A DNA stretch of 64,000 nt from Pseudomonas viridiflava (GCF_900583165.1 NZ_UTKY01000010.1:1-64000), one strand, 5' to 3'; shown: positions 36,501 to 44,797, numbered from the stretch's first letter. The notes: generated by a model not told the origin, from the sequence alone. Translations and numbers: made by a program.

Positions 36501-37141
36501 CTGACGACGGTGTGCAAGGGCTTGCCTTGTGGAAAGCCGGGCGCTTTGATGGGGTGATCACCGACTGCAACATGCCCCTTAAGGACGGCTATACGCTGGC
36601 ACGCGATATTCGCGCACTGGAACGTGAGCGCGGTCTTAAGCCCTGTCTTTTGCTCGGGTTTACTGCCAATGCCCAGCCTGAAGAGAGGGAGCGCTGTCAG
36701 CAGGCAGGCATGGACGGTTGCCTGTTCAAGCCTACAGGGCTGGACGATTTACGCGCGGCCTTGGCTTCGCGCACGGCTGGCGACGAAAACGATGACCCTG
36801 AGCCGTTGTTTGACCTGAGCACATTGATCACTTTGGTGGGTACTGATCTTGGAGCCCTTAACGAATTGTTGGAGCCCTTGTTGGGTAGCCTTGAAGATGA
36901 TCGTGGGTTGCTGCCGACGCTGCACGAGCAGGTCGATTTCGCGAAGCTGCACGACTTGGCACATCGCGCCAAAGGCGGTGCACGTATGGTCAAGGCCCAG
37001 GCATTGATTAGCAGCTGTGAGATTTTGGAAGGTGTGTGCGAACGTCATGACCAGGAGCGGCTGGACGCTGCTGCCACTGCAGTTGGCGTCGCCATTGAGG
37101 ATTTGCATCGTGGCCTGACGCTTCACTGCAAGCAGGCATGA
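33524..37141 (+). CDS. BvgS/EvgS-like hybrid sensor histidine kinase
   Basis: A 1205-residue unorthodox kinase. In order: signal peptide (1-24, cut after MALA), two periplasmic solute-binding (Venus flytrap) domains (about 55-275 and 300-525), membrane helix (about 536-558), PAS (about 580-695), HisKA with His in MSHEIRTPMN (about 724), HATPase (about 830-945), receiver with Asp in ITDCNMP (about 1012), and an Hpt domain with His in LAHRAKGG (about 1145). All phosphorelay residues are present. The start codon is one base after the regulator's stop and has no good ribosome site, so it depends on translational coupling. The ligand is unknown. Confidence 0.93.
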   Translation: MTFPRLARLTAILLMGLLPCVAMALDEPHDLRLLGHSTLETPAVPLEEADWRWLRERRKLVMGVSAPDYAPFDMSNNNDDFEGITADYAAVISLMLNIPIEVRRYDTRDAVINALKSGTLDFVGSANGYEAADRQLVLSRSYANDQPVLVTRAGDSHSLSTDLAGKRLAMLYHYMQPDAVQAFYPDAQLLLFASTFEAIGAVAFGQADVYLGDAISTRYLINKNHLNNVRMADFSALEVNPFGLAMIKGNTRLLNILNAALAAIPASQQMEILRRWSAGGSGYLEADRLRLSDREQRWLDKHPQVKVAVLDKYVPLSFLNERGQFEGLSAEVLSRISLRTGLKFEVVQGNSLSRQIDEVSSGKVDMLAVITPSIERSEKLRFTRPYLSNPYVLVVRADDDRVVTLEDMGAKRLAFIGGNSLAAQISRDHPGIGLVDVESPEQAMELVAKGSVDATVISLISARYMIARNYRDRLRITSTVGTDLARITFGVNRSQLELYSILDKAMLSITPEEMDEMTNHWRSEIIIEDSYWKRHRNVIIQGFVLATLLLLTTLGWVFYLRNLIHKRTQAERALSDQMRFMSVLIDGTPHPIYVRDRQGRLMACNNAYLDVFGFKLEDVIGKTVVQTDTGNPPQAQSFHDDYLRLMERGEPQIQDRVLKVPNGGVLIIYQWMLPYRDGDDKVVGMIAGWVDVSERQRLLGQLQDAKEDADAANRAKTTFLATMSHEIRTPMNAVIGMIELALKNAEQGRADRDALEVASVASHSMLELIGDILDIARIETGHLSLALEGANLFELLASVARVFEGLARDKGLTLQVDLDPLIHQSVLIDPLRFKQVVSNLLGNAIKFTATGQVCLGARVEFSAMDGQLNLRLWVEDTGIGISAEDQQRLFNPFIQVSNTEQSARSGSGLGLVISRSLCEKMGGELHLSSVLGKGTRVEVTLTLAKTSAAPTTLPVHHLPPARALSILVVDDYPANRLLLTRQLSFLGHHIMAADDGVQGLALWKAGRFDGVITDCNMPLKDGYTLARDIRALERERGLKPCLLLGFTANAQPEERERCQQAGMDGCLFKPTGLDDLRAALASRTAGDENDDPEPLFDLSTLITLVGTDLGALNELLEPLLGSLEDDRGLLPTLHEQVDFAKLHDLAHRAKGGARMVKAQALISSCEILEGVCERHDQERLDAAATAVGVAIEDLHRGLTLHCKQA

Positions 37142-37274
37142 CGGGTTAGGCCGCCACTCGGTGGATTTGGGAGAACTCCTACGCGCATGGGGAACAAGCC
37201 TGATTTTGTCTTCGGGATATGTCTGGAAAATGGGCCTCGCTCAATGACGAGCGCTGCCTGCCCAGGGGTTTGCC

Positions 37275-37697
37275 ATGCCGAACAAAGCACTGACCATCCT
37301 GATTGCCGATGAACAGCACCTGCAACGACTGTACATCGAAAAAATGCTCAACCAGTTGGGGTATCACCGGATTGTTCCGGTGCAGACCTTTGAAGAGGTT
37401 CAAATCCTCACGGCAATACCCGCCGAACCCTTCGATGTGCTGATCATCAATGCCGGGCTCACGGTGCAGACCTGCGGGCCCCAACCCCAGGTGCGGCATG
37501 TGCTGGTCTACGACCACCTGGATCTGGGGGCGCCATCCGGGGTAACGCCCTCTGTGCTGGTACGGCTCCCCGGCGTGCCTGACAACGTCAATCTTGAACA
37601 CTTCATGGACATTATCGACCCGCCCGCAGCCACTGCCGGGCTGCGGGTACTGCCGTGGCTGCGGGAGTTATCCCGCTCGCGGGTGGTTGGGGCTTAG
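37275..37697 (+). CDS. degenerate receiver-domain protein
   Basis: A 140-residue protein, mostly one receiver fold. The N-terminal acidic pair survives ([18 protein letters not shown]), but the phosphorylation site that should read like LLDxxMP is [10 protein letters not shown], with Asn in place of Asp. The later part is also poorly conserved. It cannot be phosphorylated in the normal way. It follows the BvgS-like gene after 133 bp with its own AGGGG site. It may be a pseudo-receiver that binds the kinase or the regulator, or a decaying copy. Confidence 0.78.
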   Translation: MPNKALTILIADEQHLQRLYIEKMLNQLGYHRIVPVQTFEEVQILTAIPAEPFDVLIINAGLTVQTCGPQPQVRHVLVYDHLDLGAPSGVTPSVLVRLPGVPDNVNLEHFMDIIDPPAATAGLRVLPWLRELSRSRVVGA

Positions 37698-38512
37698 TCC
37701 CACTCAGGTGCGATGCCCTTGGGGCTGGTCAAGCGGTGGCCACGTTCCAGGCCTGCGATTTGCGCCATGTCGTCGGCACTCAAGGTCAGTTGCAGGGCCT
37801 TGAGGTTGCTTTCCAGGTTGGCGCGCTGGGTAGAGGAGGGGATCACGGCATAGCCCAATTGCATGGCCCAGGCCAACGTCACCTGTGCCGGGGTCGCTTG
37901 GTGGCGCTCGGCAATCTGCTGGATCAGCGGGTCCTTAAGCACTTCGCCGTAGGCCAGGGTCATGTACGAGGTAATCTGGATACCGTTGGCGGTGGCGAAA
38001 TCCACCACCTGCTGGTTTTGCAGGTAGGGGTGCAGTTCGATCTGGTTGGTCGCGATATGCTCGGCGCCGACGGCGGCTATCGCCTGCTTCATCAAGTCGA
38101 TGGTGAAGTTCGAAATGCCGATCTGGCGTGTCAGGCCGAGGCGTTTGGCTTCCAGTAATTGGCCCATGAATTCGGCGATCGGCACTTGGTCTTCGGGCGA
38201 AGGCCAATGGATCAGGGTCAGGTCCAGGTAGTCGGTTTTGAGTTTGCGCAGGCTTTCCTTGAGGCTGGGGATCAACTGGCCTTCGGCGAAATTGGCGATC
38301 CAGATCTTGCTGGTGATGAACAATTCATCCCGGGAGATACCGCTGTCAGCGATGGCCTGGCCGACGTCGGCTTCGTTCTCGTAGATCTGCGCGGTATCGA
38401 TGACGCGGTAGCCCAACTCCAGGCCGGTGCTGACCGAATCGATCACCACCTGACCTTGTAGGCGGAAGGTGCCAAGGCCAAAAGCCGGTACGTTTTGCAG
38501 GGGGGTAGGCAT
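37694..38512 (-). CDS. dkgB: aldo/keto reductase (DkgB-like)
   Basis: A 272-residue aldo/keto reductase. The catalytic tetrad is readable: Asp in VIDTAQIY with Tyr, Lys in FITSKIW, His in LIHWPSP. The NADPH region is near the C-terminus ([13 protein letters not shown]). The closest known type is 2,5-diketo-D-gluconate reductase B / methylglyoxal reductase. The frame extends upstream to 38614, but the ATG at 38512 has GGAG and homology starts there. Its stop overlaps the convergent receiver gene by 4 bp. Confidence 0.85.
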   Translation of the reverse strand: MPTPLQNVPAFGLGTFRLQGQVVIDSVSTGLELGYRVIDTAQIYENEADVGQAIADSGISRDELFITSKIWIANFAEGQLIPSLKESLRKLKTDYLDLTLIHWPSPEDQVPIAEFMGQLLEAKRLGLTRQIGISNFTIDLMKQAIAAVGAEHIATNQIELHPYLQNQQVVDFATANGIQITSYMTLAYGEVLKDPLIQQIAERHQATPAQVTLAWAMQLGYAVIPSSTQRANLESNLKALQLTLSADDMAQIAGLERGHRLTSPKGIAPEWD

Positions 38513-38689
38513 CAGTAACTCCAGAAGGGCGTGTGAACAATGGAGTCGAGTATCCGCCCGTCGTTCATTTGGAAAAACCGCCGAAACCGAAAAGGAGTCT
38601 TTACCGCAGGTCACGAATAGTGGTCACTAAAGCCGGCCATTCCACCGAGCACTGTCCCCCAGCCCCCCCCACATTTTGATCTGCACCGG

Positions 38690-39769
38690 TCAGTCGGTTT
38701 TGTGTTGCCCGCGTAACCGCTCAGCAGCATCGCGCAGCAAGTGCTCGGTAGCGTCCCAACCCAGGCAACCATCCGTCACCGACACGCCATATTTCATCGA
38801 CGCGCTCAACGGCTGGCAACCTTCGAACAGGTGACTTTCAATCATCATGCCGATCAGCGACGTATCGCCCTGCAAGCGCTGCTCCAGCACTTCATTGAAC
38901 ACCGCTGGTTGACGCAATGGGTCTTTGCCGCTGTTGGCGTGGCTGCAATCGACCATGATGCGCGCCGCAACTTTGGACTTGGCCAGGTCGAGTTTCACCT
39001 GCGCGACGCTTTGCGCATCGTAGTTTGGTCCACGATGACCGCCGCGCAGCACCAGGTGGGTGTCGGGGTTGCCCGGGGTCTGGATGATCGCCGGGTGGCC
39101 CTGGCTGTCGACGCCGAAGTGGCGGTGCGGGTGGGACGCCGAGCGCATCGCATCGCAGGCAATGGCTACGCCGCCGTCGGTGCCGTTCTTGAAGCCTACC
39201 GGCATGCCGAGACCACTGGCCATTTCGCGGTGGATCTGGGATTCGGTAGTGCGCGCGCCAATCGCCACCCAACTGAGCAGGTCATCGAAGTAACCGGCGG
39301 CCATGGGTTGCAGCAGCTCAGTGGCGACCGGCAGGCCAAGGCGCAGCATCTCGCGCATCAACTGGCGGGACAGGGTGAGGCCGGCGGCCATGTCATCGCT
39401 GCCGTCCAGGTGCGGGTCGTAGGCCAGGCCTTTCCAACCGATGGTGGTACGCGGTTTTTCGACGTAGGCGCGAATTACCAGCAGCATCTGGTCGCTGACG
39501 TCCAGGGCCAGCTTCTTCAGGTTGCGGGCGTATTCCATGGCCGATTCGGGGTCGTGGATCGAGCACGGGCCGACAATCACCAGCAAGCGTGAGTCTTCGC
39601 CATTGAGGATGGCGCGCACGGCCTGGCGATGGGCGTGAATCTGTTCATTGAGGAACGGGCTGAGGGGCAACTGATGCTTGAGCTCCAGGGCGCTGGGCAG
39701 GCGTTGGGACAGCGTTTCGTTGGCGCAGGTCAGTGCGGTGACAGGCAGAGCGGCGGTGGCAGAGTTCAT
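38690..39769 (-). CDS. aroF: 3-deoxy-7-phosphoheptulonate (DAHP) synthase, class I
   Basis: A 359-residue class I (AroFGH-type) DAHP synthase. Motifs: VGPCSIHD (about 67-74), EKPRTTIGWKGL, GARTTESQIHREMASGL, FKNGTDG, and metal-binding DCSHANSGK. It joins phosphoenolpyruvate and erythrose 4-phosphate, the first step to Phe, Tyr and Trp. Which amino acid inhibits it cannot be told, so the symbol is approximate. ATG at 39769 has AGGAAG upstream; a TTG at 39775 is also in frame. Upstream on the same strand is a two-stage leader with aromatic-rich small ORFs and a terminator, so attenuation is the likely control. Confidence 0.9.
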   Translation of the reverse strand: MNSATAALPVTALTCANETLSQRLPSALELKHQLPLSPFLNEQIHAHRQAVRAILNGEDSRLLVIVGPCSIHDPESAMEYARNLKKLALDVSDQMLLVIRAYVEKPRTTIGWKGLAYDPHLDGSDDMAAGLTLSRQLMREMLRLGLPVATELLQPMAAGYFDDLLSWVAIGARTTESQIHREMASGLGMPVGFKNGTDGGVAIACDAMRSASHPHRHFGVDSQGHPAIIQTPGNPDTHLVLRGGHRGPNYDAQSVAQVKLDLAKSKVAARIMVDCSHANSGKDPLRQPAVFNEVLEQRLQGDTSLIGMMIESHLFEGCQPLSASMKYGVSVTDGCLGWDATEHLLRDAAERLRGQHKTD

Positions 39770-39786
39770 ATTCAAGGCTTCCTGGG

Positions 39787-39814
39787 CAAGCGGCGGGCTG
39801 TTCCCGCGCGCTTG
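39787..39814 (-). promoter_or_regulatory. hairpin just before the DAHP synthase ribosome site
   Basis: CAAGCG-GCGGG pairs with CCCGC-G-CGCTTG across a 5-nt loop, 11 bp with one bulge. On the transcript it lies between the stop of the second small ORF (39818) and the AGGAAG of the synthase gene (39783-39778). A ribosome at that stop would melt it, so it may couple the two. It has no T-run and is not a terminator. Confidence 0.55.
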
Positions 39815-39817
39815 GCC

Positions 39818-39970
39818 CTACTGGGGTGTTCGACAATTGGCCGTATCGGCTACGTGTGTTGGCTTGCCACCAAGAGGTGACCGATCGGAGGCGGCAGGCT
39901 GTCCCGAACGGAGCTTGCTAAATCGCCATGCAGTGCAGGTGTCGTAACGGTAATAGGTGGCGTAGTTCAT
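39818..39970 (-). CDS. 50-residue Tyr-rich small ORF, second leader peptide candidate
   Basis: ATG at 39970 with AAGGA 7 nt upstream, stop TAG at 39818. The protein begins MNYATYYRYDTCTAWRFSKL: four Tyr in the first nine residues, then Trp and Phe within 17. The remainder is ordinary. It lies between the terminator of the first leader and the synthase gene. The strong ribosome site and aromatic start suggest that its translation reports on Tyr-tRNA supply, perhaps acting through the hairpin at its end. No homology is known to me. It may alternatively be a small protein of its own. Confidence 0.6.
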   Translation of the reverse strand: MNYATYYRYDTCTAWRFSKLRSGQPAASDRSPLGGKPTHVADTANCRTPQ

Positions 39971-40011
39971 GTCGTAATTCCTTGAGTGTTCTTGCAAAGT
40001 TTTTAAAAGGC

Positions 40012-40053
40012 CTGAAAAACAAAACCCCCGGTCGGGGAGCCGACCGGGGGTTA
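40012..40053 (-). terminator. intrinsic terminator (attenuator) upstream of DAHP synthase
   Basis: A perfect 13-bp stem AACCCCCGGTCGG / CCGACCGGGGGTT with a 4-nt loop (40023-40052), followed on the minus strand by TTTTGTTTTT. It is 50 bp past the stop of the aromatic-rich leader ORF and about 250 bp before the synthase gene. A terminator ahead of a biosynthetic gene, behind an amino-acid-rich leader, is the standard attenuator layout. Confidence 0.9.
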
Positions 40054-40102
40054 GATTTCTCTGGTAGGCGACCCCTTGAACAGTGGGCGCCGATTTCAGG
40101 TA

Positions 40103-40237
40103 TCAGGCGCGCCAGTGGCTAAACCAATACCCAAAATAAAAGCTTACAGCTGCGCTCGAACCGTGCACACGGGTAGCCGACACCGAGCGCGGGGCGCTGG
40201 CAGCAGGGCAAACCTGAGTGTGGGTGAGTTGCAACAT
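40103..40237 (-). CDS. 44-residue aromatic-rich leader peptide of DAHP synthase
   Basis: ATG at 40237 preceded by TTTGGAGAAACACC (strong GGAG), stop TGA at 40103. The last 13 residues are SFYFGYWFSHWRA, so seven of ten consecutive residues (33-42) are Phe, Tyr or Trp. The Phe and Tyr codons are TTT and TAT, not the C-ending ones favoured in this genome. The first 30 residues are ordinary (Ala/Ser-rich). The terminator begins about 50 bp after the stop. Ribosome stalling on the aromatic codons would favour an antiterminator: a partial alternative pairing (GGGGT near 40072 with ACCCC of the terminator arm) is visible. This is how amino acid operons such as trp and pheA are attenuated. Confidence 0.82.
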   Translation of the reverse strand: MLQLTHTQVCPAASAPRSVSATRVHGSSAAVSFYFGYWFSHWRA

Positions 40238-40424
40238 GGTGTTTCTCCAAATGATGGGGGGAGCTTACTAGAGGCGCGCAACAGGATTCAATCAGTAATT
40301 TGCGGGTTAACGCAGATTTCTCCCATGTCGGTCTTGCGCGCGCTGCGGCAGAATCGGAGGCTGATAGGGTCGTGGGCACTGCACCGGAAGGCAGATGCCC
40401 ATTTGAATGAGAGGATCTTAAGCA

Positions 40425-40877
40425 ATGGCCTACAACTTGCGCACCGCTACAGACCAGGATCGGTCATTTGCACGCGCGCTTACCCGTCAAGCGATGAATC
40501 GCTACTACGAGCACTACGGCTTTCTGTGGTCCAACGATGGCTTTGATACGGCCTGGGCCGTGCGCAAAAACTGGTTGATCTGTCGCGACGACGAGGTCAT
40601 CGGTTTTATCAGCCTGAGCCGGGACGAGGACGCGATGTTCATCCGCGAACTGCACATGATCGAGGCGCACCGAGGGCAGGGCGCTGGCACTTGGGTGTTG
40701 GAGCAGATGGCCCAGCAGGCTGGCGCACTGGGTTTGGGGTTGTTGCGGCTGACGGTGTTCAAGATCAATCCCGCCAGCGCACTCTATCGGCGGCAGGGGT
40801 TCAGTGTGGTCACTGAAGAGAATTGCTTCTGGCAGATGGAGCGCATTTGCCCCCCACGTGAGTTAAACCTGCGCTGA
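40425..40877 (+). CDS. GNAT-family N-acetyltransferase
   Basis: A 150-residue GNAT. The acetyl-CoA motif is IEAHRGQGAGTWVLEQM (R-G-Q-G-x-G/A), and the C-terminal LRLTVFKINPASALYRRQGF is typical of motif B. The substrate is unknown. The start ATG has GAGAGGA upstream. It is divergent from the DAHP synthase leader. Confidence 0.85.
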   Translation: MAYNLRTATDQDRSFARALTRQAMNRYYEHYGFLWSNDGFDTAWAVRKNWLICRDDEVIGFISLSRDEDAMFIRELHMIEAHRGQGAGTWVLEQMAQQAGALGLGLLRLTVFKINPASALYRRQGFSVVTEENCFWQMERICPPRELNLR

Positions 40878-40900
40878 TTTTCAATTGGCGCATACTGGCA

Positions 40901-41140
40901 TCAAGAAGCCGCTTGCGGATCGCGATACGCAGCCTGCGGCTCGTCCACGATAATCCCTTCTTTCATGCCCAATAGGACCGCCACCTTATGGGCTTCCCCA
41001 CGCCGTCCCTTTTTACGCCCAGCGAGCACTTGATAGGTGGTTGCCGGATCGACGCCATGTTCACGGGCGAACGCTTGAACTGACTTCCCTTGATGTTCCA
41101 GCCAGGCCTTGGCTTGTGCGGCAGTACGGATTCCGGGCAT
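40901..41140 (-). CDS. phage-type DNA-binding protein (BcepMu gp16-like)
   Basis: A 79-residue protein with an HTH-like pattern (KAWLEHQGKSVQAFAREHGV then DPATTYQVLAGRKKG) that I relate to the BcepMu gp16 family of phage-associated DNA-binding proteins. It is divergent from an XRE repressor-like gene 81 bp away, an arrangement of temperate phages. No other phage gene is nearby, so this is probably a domesticated or remnant pair. Confidence 0.75.
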   Translation of the reverse strand: MPGIRTAAQAKAWLEHQGKSVQAFAREHGVDPATTYQVLAGRKKGRRGEAHKVAVLLGMKEGIIVDEPQAAYRDPQAAS

Positions 41141-41221
41141 AGTTCAAAACCGTTCAAGTTTGTGTAAAACGAGATGAGTGTGTCACCTCTTGGGGTGTGC
41201 CAAAAAGGATCATACATCCAA

Positions 41222-41587
41222 ATGAGTGGAATCGGTTCGCGTTTAAGGCAGGAAAGAGAGCGCCTCGGCCTCTCGCAGAAAAATTTTGGTGAAATCGGTG
41301 GTGTGGAAGCCAACGCCCAAGGCAAGTACGAGAGCGGTGGCCGCGCACCCAAGGCTGACTATTTGTCACGTGTGGCCCAGCGCGGTGTAGATGTACTTTA
41401 TGTGCTGACGGGCAGCCCGACGCCGATCCAGCTGGAGAACCTCAGCCAACTTGAAGAGAAAATTCTCGAAAATTACCGGGTCATGTTCAAGGAAGATCAG
41501 GATGCTATCCGCCGTCTGACTAACACGCTGGCGGAACACTCCGTGCTGAACAATGGAAAACCCAGGCCGGCACGCTCGCAAAGCTGA
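41222..41587 (+). CDS. XRE-family phage-type repressor
   Basis: A 121-residue regulator with an N-terminal HTH (IGSRLRQERERLGLSQKNFG, VEANAQGKYESGGRAPKADY) and a short C-terminal tail. The phrase ADYLSRVAQRGVDVLYVLTG is characteristic of repressors from Pseudomonas prophages. The frame opens at 41174, but homology begins at MSGIGSRL, so ATG at 41222 is chosen (AAGGA is somewhat far). It is divergent from the gp16-like gene. Confidence 0.8.
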   Translation: MSGIGSRLRQERERLGLSQKNFGEIGGVEANAQGKYESGGRAPKADYLSRVAQRGVDVLYVLTGSPTPIQLENLSQLEEKILENYRVMFKEDQDAIRRLTNTLAEHSVLNNGKPRPARSQS

Positions 41588-41737
41588 AAATTTGGCCCGC
41601 ACAATTGGCAACCTGCCGAGCGTTGGTCGCTCTAGTGCGGGTAAACTCTATATATATGACGCTTGCAGCTAGGTCTGCGCCCTGGTTTTTTGCTAAGGTG
41701 TTGCGCAACCTATAAGACCATATCGCGAGGTGTCTGC

Positions 41738-42379
41738 TTGATTAGGGTGCTAGTAGTCGATGACCATGATCTCGTTCGTACAGGCATTACACGAATGCTG
41801 GCTGACATCGATGGCCTGCAAGTAGTCGGTCAGGCCGAGTCCGGGGAAGAGTCCCTGATCAAGGCCCGGGAATTGAAACCCGATGTGGTGCTGATGGACG
41901 TCAAGATGCCGGGCATCGGCGGTCTGGGTGCCACGACCAAATTGTTGCGCAGTCACCCCGACATCAAGGTCGTAGTGGTGACCGTGTGCGAGGAAGACCC
42001 GTTTCCAACGCGCCTGCTGCAAGCCGGTGCGGCCGGCTACCTGACCAAGGGCGCAGGCCTGGCCGAAATGGTGCAAGCCATTCGCCTGGTGTTTGCCGGT
42101 CAGCGTTATATCAGCCCGCAAATCGCCCAGCAGTTGGCGATCAAGTCCTTCCAGCCCGTCAGCGACTCGCCGTTTGATGCGTTGTCGGAGCGGGAAATCC
42201 AGATCGCCCTGATGATCGTCGGTTGCCAGAAGGTGCAGACGATTTCCGACAAGCTGTGCCTGTCGCCCAAGACCGTCAACACCTACCGCTATCGCATTTT
42301 CGAGAAGCTCGCCATCAGCAGTGATGTTGAATTGACTCTGCTCGCAGTGCGCCACGGCATGGTGGACGCCAGCGCCTGA
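41738..42379 (+). CDS. gacA: GacA response regulator
   Basis: A 213-residue NarL-type response regulator with receiver ([11 protein letters not shown]; phospho-Asp in LMDVKMPG at about residue 54; Lys in YLTKGAG) and LuxR-type HTH ([36 protein letters not shown]). GacA is the Pseudomonas master regulator that, with GacS, activates rsm sRNAs controlling secondary metabolism and biofilm. It begins at a TTG (41738) with GAGGTG upstream, the known start in this genus. uvrC begins 2 bp after its stop. Confidence 0.96.
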   Translation: MIRVLVVDDHDLVRTGITRMLADIDGLQVVGQAESGEESLIKARELKPDVVLMDVKMPGIGGLGATTKLLRSHPDIKVVVVTVCEEDPFPTRLLQAGAAGYLTKGAGLAEMVQAIRLVFAGQRYISPQIAQQLAIKSFQPVSDSPFDALSEREIQIALMIVGCQKVQTISDKLCLSPKTVNTYRYRIFEKLAISSDVELTLLAVRHGMVDASA

Positions 42380-42380
42380 C

Positions 42381-44204
42381 ATGACCACACCGTTTGATCC
42401 AAGTGCCTTCCTCTCAACCTGCAGTGGCCGCCCCGGCGTGTACCGCATGTTCGACAGCGAGGCGCGCCTGCTTTATGTCGGCAAAGCCAAGAACCTGAAA
42501 AACCGCCTGGCGAGTTACTTTCGCAAGAGCGGCCTCGCGCCCAAGACGGCCGCGCTGGTGGCGCGTATCGCCCAGGTCGAAACCACCATCACGGCCAACG
42601 AAACCGAGGCGCTGCTGCTTGAGCAGACCTTGATCAAGGAATGGCGGCCGCCCTACAACATCCTGCTGCGTGATGATAAATCCTACCCCTACGTGTTTTT
42701 ATCCGATGGCACCTTTCCGCGCCTGAGCATCCACCGGGGCGCGAAGAAGCAGAAGGGCAAGTATTTCGGCCCGTACCCGAGTGCCGGAGCAATTCGAGAA
42801 AGCCTGAGCCTGCTGCAAAAGACCTTTTTTGTGCGCCAGTGTGAAGACAGCTTCTACAAGAACCGTACCCGACCGTGCCTGCAATACCAGATCAAACGAT
42901 GCAAGGCGCCCTGTGTAGGGCTGGTTGAACCGGCAGAGTACGCCGAGGATGTGCGCCATTCGGTGATGTTCCTCGAAGGGCGCAGCAATGCGCTCACCGA
43001 TGAACTCTCCGGCGCCATGGAGCAGGCCGCCAGCACGCTGGATTTCGAACGTGCGGCCGAGTTGCGCGACCAGATCTCCCTGCTGCGCCGTGTGCAAGAC
43101 CAGCAAAGCATGGAAGGCGGCACCGGCGATGTCGATGTGATCGCCGCCTTCGTCAACCCAGGCGGCGCCTGTGTGCACCTGATCAGCGTGCGTGGCGGCC
43201 GGGTGCTGGGCAGCAAGAACTTCTTCCCGCAGACTGGTATCGATGAAGAAGTGGCCGAAGTCATGGCCGCGTTCCTCGGTCAGTACTACGTCAGCAGCCC
43301 CGAACGCGATCTGCCGTCGGAGCTGATCGTTAACGTGGTGCATGAAGATTTCCCCACGCTGATCGAGGCCATCCACGAACTGCGTGGTCGCGAGCTGGAC
43401 ATCAGCCACCGCGTACGCGGCACCCGCGCCCGTTGGCAGCAATTGGCGGTGACCAACGCTGAGCAGGCCCTGAGCGCACGCCTGGCCAATCGACAGCACG
43501 TTGCTGCACGCTTTGATGCCCTGGCTGAAGTCCTCAACCTGGACGAGCCGCCGCAGCGCCTTGAGTGCTACGACATCAGCCACTCCAGCGGCGAAGCCAC
43601 CGTGGCCTCCTGCGTGGTGTTCGGGCCGGAAGGGCCGATCAAGTCCGACTACCGGCGCTATAACATCGAGGGCGTCACTGCCGGCGATGACTACGCAGCG
43701 ATGCACCAAGCGCTTACGCGACGCTTCAGCAAGTTAAAGGACGGCGAGGGCAAGCTGCCGGATATCCTGCTGGTGGACGGCGGCAAGGGCCAACTGTCCA
43801 TGGCCCGCGACGTGCTCAACGAACTGGCGGTGCCCGACCTGATCCTGCTCGGCGTCGCCAAGGGCGCCACGCGTAAAGCCGGCTTCGAAACGTTGTACTT
43901 GAATGATGCCGCCCATGAGTTCACCTTGAAGGGCGACTCACCCGCATTACATTTGATCCAGCAGATCCGCGACGAAGCCCACCGTTTCGCCATTACCGGG
44001 CACCGTGCCCGCCGTGGCAAAACCCGACGAACCTCAACCCTGGAAGGGGTGGCGGGGGTAGGGCCGACGCGCCGCCGCGACTTGCTTAAACATTTTGGTG
44101 GCTTGCAGGAGCTATCCCGTGCCAGCATTGACGAAATAGCCAAAGCTCCCGGTATCAGTAAAAAGCTCGCTGAGTTGATTTATGCCAATCTGCACAGCGA
44201 ATAG
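42381..44204 (+). CDS. uvrC: UvrABC system protein C
   Basis: A 607-residue excision nuclease. N-terminal GIY-YIG domain ([20 protein letters not shown]), UVR motif (about 205-240), RNase H-like endonuclease domain ([17 protein letters not shown]), and C-terminal helix-hairpin-helix ([19 protein letters not shown]). It makes the two incisions at DNA damage. Directly after gacA, as throughout Pseudomonas. Confidence 0.97.
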   Translation: MTTPFDPSAFLSTCSGRPGVYRMFDSEARLLYVGKAKNLKNRLASYFRKSGLAPKTAALVARIAQVETTITANETEALLLEQTLIKEWRPPYNILLRDDKSYPYVFLSDGTFPRLSIHRGAKKQKGKYFGPYPSAGAIRESLSLLQKTFFVRQCEDSFYKNRTRPCLQYQIKRCKAPCVGLVEPAEYAEDVRHSVMFLEGRSNALTDELSGAMEQAASTLDFERAAELRDQISLLRRVQDQQSMEGGTGDVDVIAAFVNPGGACVHLISVRGGRVLGSKNFFPQTGIDEEVAEVMAAFLGQYYVSSPERDLPSELIVNVVHEDFPTLIEAIHELRGRELDISHRVRGTRARWQQLAVTNAEQALSARLANRQHVAARFDALAEVLNLDEPPQRLECYDISHSSGEATVASCVVFGPEGPIKSDYRRYNIEGVTAGDDYAAMHQALTRRFSKLKDGEGKLPDILLVDGGKGQLSMARDVLNELAVPDLILLGVAKGATRKAGFETLYLNDAAHEFTLKGDSPALHLIQQIRDEAHRFAITGHRARRGKTRRTSTLEGVAGVGPTRRRDLLKHFGGLQELSRASIDEIAKAPGISKKLAELIYANLHSE

Positions 44205-44236
44205 AATGCCTTTCCACCTCGTAGCCAGTTGTGCCG

Positions 44237-44797
44237 ATGAATATCCCTAATCTGATCACCGTTCTACGCGTCCTGCTTATTCCAATTTTCATTCTGTTGT
44301 TCTATTTGCCGTACGAATGGAGCTATGCGGCCTCAAGTTCGGTGTTCGCCTTTGCCGCCGCCACCGACTGGCTCGACGGCTACTTGGCCCGTCGGCTGGA
44401 GCAGAGCACGCCGTTTGGCGCCTTCCTTGATCCGGTGGCCGACAAACTGATGGTGGCCGTCGCCCTCGTGCTGCTGGTGCAGGAACACGGCAACTTGTGG
44501 CTGACCCTGCCGGCTGCGGTGATCATCGGCCGCGAGATCGTCGTCTCGGCCCTGCGCGAATGGATGGCCGAAATCGGCGCCCGTGCCCACGTCGCAGTGT
44601 CCAACATGGGTAAATGGAAAACCGCTGCGCAGATGCTTGCGTTGGTGATCCTGCTGGCCAACCCGTCGGACTTCTCCTTCTGGGTACTCACCGGCTACGC
44701 CTTGCTGCTGATCGCGGCCGGCCTGACGTTGTGGTCGATGCTCCAGTACCTGCGCGCTGCCTGGCCGCATTTGCGCACTACCGTGGAAAAGAAATAA
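44237..44797 (+). CDS. pgsA: CDP-diacylglycerol-glycerol-3-phosphate 3-phosphatidyltransferase
   Basis: A 186-residue membrane enzyme. The CDP-alcohol phosphotransferase motif is complete ([10 protein letters not shown], then [10 protein letters not shown]). It makes phosphatidylglycerophosphate at the inner membrane. An in-frame GTG at 44231 exists, but ATG at 44237 ([11 protein letters not shown]) is the family start. It lies 32 bp after uvrC and upstream of tRNA-Gly. Confidence 0.95.
   Translation: MNIPNLITVLRVLLIPIFILLFYLPYEWSYAASSSVFAFAAATDWLDGYLARRLEQSTPFGAFLDPVADKLMVAVALVLLVQEHGNLWLTLPAAVIIGREIVVSALREWMAEIGARAHVAVSNMGKWKTAAQMLALVILLANPSDFSFWVLTGYALLLIAAGLTLWSMLQYLRAAWPHLRTTVEKK

Noticed and set aside
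38650..38680. REP-like fragment ending CCCCCCCCACATTT
   Set aside because: Only part of one arm is seen and no inverted partner is present, so it is not listed as a REPIN.
40119..40379. 86-codon minus-strand frame over the DAHP synthase leader
   Set aside because: It is in another frame from the leader peptide, lacks a ribosome site and ends in the middle of the leader. The aromatic-rich frame with GGAG is the supported one.
40901..41587. Toxin-antitoxin pair
   Set aside because: The two genes are divergent and both are DNA-binding proteins, with no toxin-like partner.
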